Notes under the pieces: generated by a model
The model's input: the letters and a program-made list of their open reading frames with translations, nothing else
What the model was told of the DNA's origin: nothing
The model's database searches: none
In this document: piece by piece, positions 33,691 through 40,621 of the stretch
Layout: every line of letters begins with the position of its first letter
Numbering within the stretch: the first letter of the stretch is position 1
Translations under genes and position numbers: made by a program
Assembly: GCA_014649555.1 (NCBI GenBank)
Contig: BMTG01000009.1
Location: 1-64,000, forward strand
Source of the DNA: Streptomyces globisporus
GTDB lineage: Bacteria > Actinomycetota > Actinomycetes > Streptomycetales > Streptomycetaceae
Direction of reading: 5' to 3'
DNA length: 64,000 bases

Positions 33691-34412
33691 GCGCCGGGGC
33701 ATCCGCGCGACTGCGGACCAAACTCCTCCTGCTGGAGCCGGAGTTCCGGGGCGCGACGCACCACATGTGGCGCCCCGAAGGGCTGTTGCCGCGCTACCGG
33801 ACGTATCTGTGCACGATGCATGCCGTCATCCGGGCCTCCGTGCCGCTGATGGAGCTGGCCCTCGACCGCCTCCGCGCCCGGGCCGCTTCCGGTGATCCGC
33901 TCGCGGCGCCGATCGCCGCGTATCTGGCGGAGCACATCCGGGAGGAGGAGGGCCACGACGCCTGGCTCCTGGAGGACCTCCGGGCGGCGGGCGGCCGGCC
34001 CGAGGACGCGCTCGACCCGCTGCCCCCTCCGCCGGTCGCCTCGCTCGTCGGGTCGCAGTACTACTGGATCGAGCACCACCACCCGGTCGCCCTGCTCGGC
34101 TACATCGCCGTACTGGAGGGCTACGCGCCCGCCCCCGGCCTGACCGACCGCATCGCCCGGCGCACCGGGCTGCCCGCCGCCGCCCTGCGGACCGTACGGG
34201 AACACTCGGTGCTCGACACGGAGCACCTGGACGAGCTGTACGCGCTGCTGGACCGGCTGCCGCTCGGCCGGGACCGGGAAGCGGCCGTGGCGGTCAGTGC
34301 CCTGCATTCCCTCGACGCGCTCACCCGGCTGTTCGTCCGGCTCGGGCGCTCCGCGCCGGCGCCGTCGCCGCGGGGAGCCGGACCTGTCTCACCGATGGGA
34401 GTCACACCATGA
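33687..34412 (+). CDS. Haem-oxygenase-like di-iron (HDO) family protein
   Basis: 241 residues of the iron-containing redox / TenA-PqqC-like all-helical fold. Metal-ligand regions visible are EFRGATHHMWRP, YLAEHIREEEGHDAWLLEDL (ExxxExxHD type) and VREHSVLDTEHLDELYALLD. Members oxidise or cleave C-H, C-N or C-C bonds with O2. The GTG start overlaps the radical SAM stop (GTGA) and the stop overlaps the next start (ATGA), so the three genes are tightly coupled translationally. Radical SAM plus HDO enzymes in one operon suggests two successive oxidative changes to one peptide. Confidence 0.85.
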   Translation: MSAGASARLRTKLLLLEPEFRGATHHMWRPEGLLPRYRTYLCTMHAVIRASVPLMELALDRLRARAASGDPLAAPIAAYLAEHIREEEGHDAWLLEDLRAAGGRPEDALDPLPPPPVASLVGSQYYWIEHHHPVALLGYIAVLEGYAPAPGLTDRIARRTGLPAAALRTVREHSVLDTEHLDELYALLDRLPLGRDREAAVAVSALHSLDALTRLFVRLGRSAPAPSPRGAGPVSPMGVTP

Positions 34413-34627
34413 CCGGACCACCCGATAGCGGCGAACGGCTGCCGCTGCCCGACGCGTTGTACGAGGCGGGCTTCCCCGTCGACCTGCTCACCGAGGAGCA
34501 GCGCGAGGTGCTGAGCGGGCTGACTCCGCAGGAGCTGGCGCTCCTGCTCGATGTGAAGAGCCGGCTGGACGCCGTGGGGCCGGAGGTCCAGGCGCACGGC
34601 GAGATCGCCGGGGGCGCGCTGTTCTGA
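34409..34627 (+). CDS. Small protein of 'aroma-sacti cluster domain' type; candidate RiPP precursor or carrier
   Basis: 72 residues, no Cys. The sequence runs LPLPDALYEAGFPVDLLTEEQREVLSGLTPQEL, then ALLLDVKSRLDAVGPEVQAHGEIAGGALF. It resembles the small proteins NCBI names 'aroma-sacti cluster domain-containing' (recalled, not searched). The middle is helical; the C-terminal GEIAGGALF could be a core or follower. ATGA overlap with the HDO gene ties it to the radical SAM/HDO pair. It may be the peptide substrate, or a partner that presents it. Confidence 0.7.
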   Translation: MTGPPDSGERLPLPDALYEAGFPVDLLTEEQREVLSGLTPQELALLLDVKSRLDAVGPEVQAHGEIAGGALF

Positions 34628-34749
34628 CCCCGGCCCGACCCGGTTCCGGCCGGTCGGCGGTACGGGCCCGGCGCCGGGATCACCGCCGCCGGGCCCCGTA
34701 CCCGCCCGATATCCCGGAGAGCCCGACATCCCGGAGAGAAGGACCCCTG

Positions 34750-37700
34750 ATGAACTGCCTCTCGTGCCAGCAGGACCTGCCGCCGACGGCCCGGTTCTGC
34801 TCGTCCTGCGGGACGCCGTGCGCGACCGCCGGGACTGCCGCGGCTGCCCCTGCCGTCGCGGTCACCGGGGCCGGGCCGGCCGCCGCCGCTCCCCCGCCCG
34901 GTGACGAACGCAAGCCGGTGACCGTGCTGTTCTGCGATCTCGTCGGGTCCACCGCGCTGTCCGGCGTGCTCGACCCGGAGACGCTGCGCACGGTGACCCT
35001 GCGGTACTTCGAGGCGATGAGCGCGGAGATCGTGGCGCGGGGCGGCACCCCGGAGAAGTTCATCGGGGACGCCGTGATGGCGGTCTTCGGCGTCCCGGTG
35101 GTCCGGGACGACGACGCCCGCCGGGCGCTGGCGGCGGCGCTCGGGATGCGTCGGGCGCTGGCTCGGCTGAACGAGGAGCTGACCGCCACTCTCGGCATCG
35201 AGCTGGCCGTCCGGATCGGCGTCAACACCGGTCAGGTGGTGGCGGGTTCGGACCGGACCGCCCGGCAGGCGCTGGTCTCCGGGGAGACCGTGAACATCGC
35301 CGCCCGGCTGGAGCAGAACGCGGGCCGGGGCGAGATCCTGATCGGTCCCGGGACGCTGCTCGCCGCCGGTCCGACGGTGAACGCCGAGCCCACCGGGCCG
35401 CTGCGGCTGAAGGGCAAGCGGGACAGCGTCGAGGCCCACCGGCTGCTCGCGCTGGGCGCGGACGACCCCGAGCTGCTGCGCCGTTTCGACGTTCCCTTCG
35501 TCGGGCGCGGCGCCGAGCGGCGGGCGCTCGACGCCGCGCTGGAGCGGACGGTGCGCGCGGGCGCGGCCGGACTGCTGCGGGTCACCGGGGAGGCGGGGAT
35601 CGGGAAGACCCGGCTGGTACGGGAGTGGCTGGCGGCGCGGTCGGCGTCCGGCGGACTCGCGTACGGGGCGGGGCGGTGCCGCAGTTACGGGGACCACGGC
35701 ACCCTCGCACCGCTGGCCGACGCGGTGCGTTCCCTGCTGGCCGCGACGGACCCCGCGGAAGGCGCGCGGGAGGCCGCCGACGGACTGGCGGTCGACGACG
35801 CGATGGCTCTGCTGTCCGGGGGCCTGCTGAGCGACGGTACGCCGAACGCGCCCTTCGAGGACATGTGCGCGGCCCTGACGACGGTCCTGGAACGGGCGGC
35901 CCGCTTCCGCCCGGTCGTCCTGGTGCTGGACGACTGGCACGCGGCGGCCCCGCTGCTGGTCCGCACGGCGCACCGGCTGACGGACGGACCGGGTTGCGCG
36001 GGTGTGCTGGTGCTCTGCGCCGGGCGGCCGGACGGTCCTGGCGAGGACGACGAACCGGCCGGTGCGCGGCCGTTGCTCCAGCTGACGGGGTTGCCGTACG
36101 AGGAGGCGGCCCGGCTCGCCGCCGTTCTCGCCGGCCCGGACGGCGGGCCCTGCGACGACGCCCGGCCCGCCGGGGACACGCCACCCGGCAACGATCTGCT
36201 CCTGGCGCGGGCCGGGGGCAACCCGCTCTACCTGGAACAGCTCCTGGTCGGTGACCGGACGGACGCCGGGGGCGGGGCGGCCGACGAGGAGTTGCCGCCC
36301 ACGCTCCAGGCCCTGCTGGGCGCGCGGATCGGTGCGCTGGCCCGGATGGAGCGCGATGTGGTGGATCTGGCCGCCGTGATCGGCCGGGAGTTCACCGCAC
36401 CGGAACTGGTCCGGCTCCAGCTGTACGTACGGGCCGGGGAGGGCCACGGGACCACTGCGCAACGGCGGCTCGTGGACGATGCGTTGGAGGCACTGGCCCG
36501 CCGTCGGCTGGTCGAGTCGGGTGCCCCCGGGGGCCGGGCGGCGGAGGCGGCGTACCGGTTCAGCAGCGGGCTCGTGCACGAGGTCGCGTACGCCTCGCTG
36601 TCCAAGCGGGCCAAGGCCGAACGCCACGCCTGGGCAGCGGAGTTGCCCAGCGTGCTGCGCGGTGGCGACGGTGCGGTCGGCGGCCATCTGGAGCGGGCCT
36701 ACCGCTACCGCGCCGAGCTGGGCCTGCTCGACGACCGGGCCCGGCGCCTGCGCGACCGGGCCGCCGCCGCGCTGGGCCGGGCCGGGGCGCAGGCCGCCGC
36801 CCGGTCCGACCTGCACTGGGCGCACGGCCTGCTGGAGCGGGCGGTGGACCTGCGCCCCGGCGACCCGGCGGCGACCCGGCGGCTCGGCGAGGTGCGGGTG
36901 GCGCTCGGCCGCACCGCACAGGGGGCAGAACTTCTGCTCCAGGTGCGGGAGATGGCGGCCGATCCGGTGGAGGCCGCGCACGCCCGGCTGGCGCTCGCGG
37001 TGCTGGACCCGGGCGGCCCCGGACCCGGCCCCGCCGCCGTGGCCCGTACCGTGCTTCCGGTGTTCGAGGCGGCCGGGGACTCGGTCGGCCGGGCGCGGGC
37101 TCATCTGCGGCTCGCCCAGCAGTTCCAGCGGTCCGGGCGGCACGAGGAGGCGGAGCGGGACCAGGCGCGGGCCCTGGAGCACGCCGTGCTGGCCGGTGCG
37201 GAGCCTGAACGGGCCGGGGCGCTCGGCGTGATCGGCATCTCCCTGTGGCGCGGGCCGGTCCCGGTGCCCGCCGCGGTGATCCGCTGCCGGACCCTGCTGG
37301 CCACGCACGGCGCGGGCCGCCCCACGGTCCGGGTCACCCTCAACTGCCCCTTGGCGGTGCTGTACGCGCTCCAGGACGCGGCCGAGGACGCGTACGGCTG
37401 CCTGGCCGAGGCGGAGCGGCTGGCCGGGAAGCTGGGGTTCGCCGAGGCGGAGGTCTTCCTGCCGATGTTCCGGGCGACGGTGGAGGCGCTGTCCGGCCGG
37501 AACGCCGCCGCGCTGGACCTGCTCGGCCGGGCGGACGCGGCGGCCCGGCGCACGGGGGCGACCGGAATGCGGACGGCGGTGGCGCTGGACGCGGCCCGCC
37601 TGGAGCTGGACGAGGGCCGGGAGGACCGGGCGGCCGAGCACCTGGCGGGTATCGGCGACGCGTCGGGGCTGAGCCGGGCGGACGCGGTGGACCTGGCGGG

Positions 37701-37989
37701 GCTGCGGGCCCGGCTGACGGCACGGGACCGACCCGAGGAGGCGGCCGCGCTCGCGGCACAGGCGGTGCGGGCGTCGCTGCTCACCGATTCCCCGCTGGTG
37801 CAGGCGACGGCCGAGCTGGACCGGGCGCACACGCTCGCCGCCCTGGGCCGGCTTCCGGAGGCCGCGGCGTCGGCCGGGGCGGCCGCGGTGCACTTCACCG
37901 GCAAGGGGCATCTGCCGGGGTTCCGCCGGGTCTCCGGGTTCCTCGCGCGCCCGCCCCTGCCGGTGGCCACGACGACGGAGAGGAGCTGA
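34750..37989 (+). CDS. Class III nucleotide cyclase fused to a STAND-type ATPase
   Basis: 1079 residues. A zinc ribbon (MNCLSCQQDLPPTARFCSSCG) begins the protein. The class III adenylyl/guanylyl cyclase domain follows (PVTVLFCDLVGSTALS, GGTPEKFIGDAVMAVFG, RIGVNTGQVVAG), with both metal-binding Asp positions. Then come an AAA/STAND ATPase (FVGRGAERRALDAALER, Walker A GEAGIGKTRL about residue 285, VVLVLDDWHAAAPLL) and a long TPR-like tail. No DNA-binding domain is seen. Likely a sensor that makes a cyclic nucleotide when its ligand is bound; the ligand is unknown. It is followed after 3 bases by the subtilase gene, so the two are co-translated. A repeated ATCCCGGAGAG lies before the start. Confidence 0.88.
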   Translation: MNCLSCQQDLPPTARFCSSCGTPCATAGTAAAAPAVAVTGAGPAAAAPPPGDERKPVTVLFCDLVGSTALSGVLDPETLRTVTLRYFEAMSAEIVARGGTPEKFIGDAVMAVFGVPVVRDDDARRALAAALGMRRALARLNEELTATLGIELAVRIGVNTGQVVAGSDRTARQALVSGETVNIAARLEQNAGRGEILIGPGTLLAAGPTVNAEPTGPLRLKGKRDSVEAHRLLALGADDPELLRRFDVPFVGRGAERRALDAALERTVRAGAAGLLRVTGEAGIGKTRLVREWLAARSASGGLAYGAGRCRSYGDHGTLAPLADAVRSLLAATDPAEGAREAADGLAVDDAMALLSGGLLSDGTPNAPFEDMCAALTTVLERAARFRPVVLVLDDWHAAAPLLVRTAHRLTDGPGCAGVLVLCAGRPDGPGEDDEPAGARPLLQLTGLPYEEAARLAAVLAGPDGGPCDDARPAGDTPPGNDLLLARAGGNPLYLEQLLVGDRTDAGGGAADEELPPTLQALLGARIGALARMERDVVDLAAVIGREFTAPELVRLQLYVRAGEGHGTTAQRRLVDDALEALARRRLVESGAPGGRAAEAAYRFSSGLVHEVAYASLSKRAKAERHAWAAELPSVLRGGDGAVGGHLERAYRYRAELGLLDDRARRLRDRAAAALGRAGAQAAARSDLHWAHGLLERAVDLRPGDPAATRRLGEVRVALGRTAQGAELLLQVREMAADPVEAAHARLALAVLDPGGPGPGPAAVARTVLPVFEAAGDSVGRARAHLRLAQQFQRSGRHEEAERDQARALEHAVLAGAEPERAGALGVIGISLWRGPVPVPAAVIRCRTLLATHGAGRPTVRVTLNCPLAVLYALQDAAEDAYGCLAEAERLAGKLGFAEAEVFLPMFRATVEALSGRNAAALDLLGRADAAARRTGATGMRTAVALDAARLELDEGREDRAAEHLAGIGDASGLSRADAVDLAGLRARLTARDRPEEAAALAAQAVRASLLTDSPLVQATAELDRAHTLAALGRLPEAAASAGAAAVHFTGKGHLPGFRRVSGFLARPPLPVATTTERS

Positions 37990-37992
37990 CCG

Positions 37993-38931
37993 ATGACGAC
38001 CACGGAACCGGCACAGGCACCGGCGGAACCGGTACGGACCCGGGTGGGTACCGGCCCGGGTCAGGGTCTGACCTGGAGTCTGCGCGGGCGCGGACCCGAC
38101 GACGTACCGGTGCTGGCGGACGCCGGGCCGCCGCTGGGCCGCCCGGCCGGGCCCGCCACGGGGCGCGGTGTCCGCGTGTGCGTCGTGGACTCGGGTGTGG
38201 AGCGCGACCATCCGCTGGTCGGCCCGTTGGCCGGCTCCTGGGTGGTCGTCAAGGACGGGGAGAGCGGCGGGATCACCGTCGAGCCGACCACGACCGGGGA
38301 CACCTGCGGCCACGGCACCGCGTGTGCGGGCATCATCCGCCGGACCGCCCCGGAGTGCGAGATCCACAGTGTGCGGGTGCTCGGCGAGCGGTTCTCCGGC
38401 ACCGGCGACATCCTGATGGCCGGGCTGCGCTGGGCGGTGGAGCAGCGGTTCGACGTGGTCAACCTCAGCCTGTCGACGACCCGCACCCGGTTCGCGCAGG
38501 AGCTGCACAGCCTGGCGGACAGCGCCTACTTCGCCCGTACGGTGATCGTCGCCTCGGCGCACAACACCCCGGTGGAGAGCTTCCCGTGGCGGTTCGCGTC
38601 CGTGATCTCGGTGGGCAGCCACCAGGAGGACGACCCCGAACTGCACCTGTACAACCCCGACCCCCCGGTGGAGTTCTTCGGGCCGGGCCAGAACGTGACG
38701 GTGCCCTGGCTGGGCGGCCGGACGATCCGCACCACGGGGAACAGCTTCGCCACGCCGTACGTCGCCGGGCTCTGCGCCCGCGTTCTGTCCGCGCATCCGC
38801 GGATGACGGCCTTCCAGCTCAAGAACGCCCTCTATCTCTCCGCGGCCAACGTGCGCCACGCGCCGCGTCCTTCTTCCACTCCCGCTTCCTCCACTCCGGC
38901 AGGAGATACCCGTGATGACTCCGAGAACTGA
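37993..38931 (+). CDS. Intracellular S8 (subtilisin-like) serine peptidase
   Basis: 312 residues with the full triad: Asp66 in CVVDSGVERDHP, His107 in TCGHGTACAGII and Ser251 in GNSFATPYVAG. There is no signal peptide or membrane helix, and the N-terminal 60 residues are an Ala/Pro/Gly-rich extension, so the enzyme is probably cytosolic. It starts 3 bases after the cyclase stop. The C-terminus overlaps the GAF gene by 20 bases. Two jobs are possible: removing a RiPP leader, or acting as the effector of the cyclase/ATPase sensor. It is small for the family and lacks an I9 propeptide, fitting an intracellular type. Confidence 0.9.
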   Translation: MTTTEPAQAPAEPVRTRVGTGPGQGLTWSLRGRGPDDVPVLADAGPPLGRPAGPATGRGVRVCVVDSGVERDHPLVGPLAGSWVVVKDGESGGITVEPTTTGDTCGHGTACAGIIRRTAPECEIHSVRVLGERFSGTGDILMAGLRWAVEQRFDVVNLSLSTTRTRFAQELHSLADSAYFARTVIVASAHNTPVESFPWRFASVISVGSHQEDDPELHLYNPDPPVEFFGPGQNVTVPWLGGRTIRTTGNSFATPYVAGLCARVLSAHPRMTAFQLKNALYLSAANVRHAPRPSSTPASSTPAGDTRDDSEN

Positions 38932-39532
38932 TTCCGCCGCCGCCTTCTCCTCCACCGCCACGGTCGCCGACGCGCCGCGCAGCGAACTCCTCCAGTCGGT
39001 CGTCGATGTGGCCCGTGCCATCTTCGGGGCCGAGGCCAGCTCGGTGTTCCTGCTCGACGAGGAGGCCGACGAGCTCGTCTTCCAGGCCGTGTCCGGGCAG
39101 GGCGAGGAGTTCCTCGTGGGCCGCCGGTTCCCGGCCGGGCGCGGGATCGCCGGGTGGGTGGCGACCTCCGGCGAGCCGATGGTGGTCGACGACCTGAGCG
39201 CCGATCCGTCCTTCGACCGCTCGCTGGCGGAGTCGACCGCGTACGTACCGAACGCCCTGATGGCGGCCCCGCTCATCAGCGACGCCCGGATCCTGGGCGT
39301 CCTGGAGGTACTGGATCCCTCCCCGCAGGCCCGGTCGGGGGTACGGGAGCTGGATCTGCTCGCGATGTTCGCCCGGCAGGCCGCCGCAGCCCTGCGGGTG
39401 ATCACCCCGGAGCGCGTCCGGGAGGCCGAGGAGCGCACGGTCCTGGCCGGGCACACGCTGGCGGGCGCGGAACGTGAGGACGCGCTGCGACTGCTGGGTA
39501 GCCTGGAGCGACTGCTGCGGGGCGTCGGCTGA
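38912..39532 (+). CDS. GAF-domain sensor protein
   Basis: 206 residues. A single GAF domain covers about residues 25-170 (LLQSVVDVARAIFGAEASSVFLLDEEADELVFQ; GEEFLVGRRFPAGRGIAGWVATSGEPMVVDDLSADPSFD; MAAPLISDARILGVLEVLD). A short helical tail follows with no output domain, so it probably acts as a small-molecule-binding partner, for example of cyclic nucleotides. GTG 38912 (AGGAG 6 bases upstream) or ATG 38915 could be the start. It overlaps the subtilase gene, completing a cyclase - protease - GAF unit in which the cyclase product could be the GAF ligand. Confidence 0.85.
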   Translation: MMTPRTDSAAAFSSTATVADAPRSELLQSVVDVARAIFGAEASSVFLLDEEADELVFQAVSGQGEEFLVGRRFPAGRGIAGWVATSGEPMVVDDLSADPSFDRSLAESTAYVPNALMAAPLISDARILGVLEVLDPSPQARSGVRELDLLAMFARQAAAALRVITPERVREAEERTVLAGHTLAGAEREDALRLLGSLERLLRGVG

Positions 39533-39609
39533 GGGGGCCGACACCCGGGAGTAGCCACCGGCCCGGCGGGCAGGAGCGGGGCGTCGGCACCAAGGGAAGG
39601 ACACGCACG

Positions 39610-40398
39610 ATGAAGCTCGCATTCTCCACGCTCGGAGTGCCCGGTACGCCGGTCGCCGAGGTCGTCCGGCTCGCCGCCGGGAACGGCTACCAGGGCGTGG
39701 AGCTGCGCGTCCACCCCGAGGAGCCCGTGCACCTGGGGCTCTCGTCGCTGGAACGGGCCGACGTGGTCGAGGCGTTCAAGGCGGGCGGGGTGAAGATCCT
39801 GGCCCTCGCCGGGTACGTCCAGGTGGCCGCCGAAGGGGACGACGAGCCGGTCCTCGCGGAGCTGTCCGAGCTGGTGAAGCTCGCCCGGGACCTGGGCGCG
39901 TCCTACGTCCGGGTCTTCCCCGGCGGCGGCGACCAGGAGCAGGCGGAGTCCGACGCGACGGCCGCCCGGCGGCTCGGCGCGGCGGCCCCGGCAGCCGCCG
40001 ACATGGGCGTGACCATCCTGCTGGAGACCCATGACTCGCACCGTGCGGGCCTGGACGTCGCCCGGGTCGTCGCCACGGTCGGGCATCCCCGGGTCGGCGC
40101 GATCTGGGACGTGCTGCACACCTGGCTCGCCGGTGAGGAGCCGGCGGCCAGCCGGGCGGTGCTCGCCCCGCACCTGGGCTACGTCCAGGTGAAGGACGTC
40201 GCCTCGGCGGAGGACCTCACTCCGCTGCCGCTGGGCTCCGGGGTGCTGCCGCTGGCGGAGTGCCTGGACGGGACGGGTCCGGACACCTGGGTGTGCTGGG
40301 AGTACGAGAAGCGCTGGCACCCGGGGGCGGCGGAGCTACCGGGTCTGCTGGGCGCCGGACGCGAGCACCTGCTGCGGCTCGGGGCTCCGAAGCAGTAG
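39610..40398 (+). CDS. Sugar phosphate isomerase/epimerase-type TIM-barrel protein
   Basis: 262 residues of the AP-endonuclease-2-like barrel: MKLAFSTLGVPGTPVAEVV, GYQGVELRVHPEEPVH, SYVRVFPGGG, VTILLETHDSHRAGLDV (metal Glu), VGAIWDVLHTW (Asp/His), YVQVKDVAS (His replaced by Lys-Asp context), WEYEKRWHPG (last Glu). Only 25% or so similar by eye to the protein at 14356, so it is not a recent duplicate. Reaction unknown; sugar or polyol isomerisation is likely. It starts 77 bp after the GAF gene with AAGGA upstream and is closed by the long hairpin at 40442-40496, so it marks the right edge of the RiPP region. Confidence 0.88.
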   Translation: MKLAFSTLGVPGTPVAEVVRLAAGNGYQGVELRVHPEEPVHLGLSSLERADVVEAFKAGGVKILALAGYVQVAAEGDDEPVLAELSELVKLARDLGASYVRVFPGGGDQEQAESDATAARRLGAAAPAAADMGVTILLETHDSHRAGLDVARVVATVGHPRVGAIWDVLHTWLAGEEPAASRAVLAPHLGYVQVKDVASAEDLTPLPLGSGVLPLAECLDGTGPDTWVCWEYEKRWHPGAAELPGLLGAGREHLLRLGAPKQ

Positions 40399-40441
40399 GA
40401 ACGGCCGAAGCGGTGTCGGGGGCAGCGAAGCGGTGTCCCCG

Positions 40442-40496
40442 GAACGGGTGGACGGGGTCGGACCCGATGGCCGGGTCCGACCCCGTCCACCCGTTC
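40442..40496. terminator. 25-bp perfect hairpin, strong terminator
   Basis: Bases 40442-40466 pair perfectly with 40472-40496 around the loop ATGGC. It lies 44 bp after the isomerase stop. No T-tract follows. This is the longest perfect stem I found in the window. Confidence 0.9.
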
Positions 40497-40551
40497 GCCC
40501 GCCCCACCCACTCTTCTGGCGGCACGTCACTCCCGGTCCCGGCACGGCCTC

Positions 40552-40595
40552 TTGACCGGAAGTTATTTTCCCTATAAGCGTACTTCCTTGGAAGT
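40552..40595 (+). promoter_or_regulatory. Promoter and GGAAGT/ACTTCC sites before the GH3 gene
   Basis: TTGACC (40552-40557) and TATAAG (40573-40578) form a promoter with a 15-bp spacer. GGAAGT occurs at 40558-40563, and ACTTCC-TT-GGAAGT (40582-40595) is a 14-bp inverted repeat at the expected start of transcription. This suggests a repressor site; the regulator is not in the window. Confidence 0.5.
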
Positions 40596-40621
40596 TTCTT
40601 TCACCCCGGGAAGGAGCTCAC

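Noticed and set aside
34402-40320. A 1972-codon open frame on the minus strand
   Set aside because: It lies antisense to seven well-supported genes and has no family-like sequence. Long antisense frames are expected in DNA with over 70% GC.
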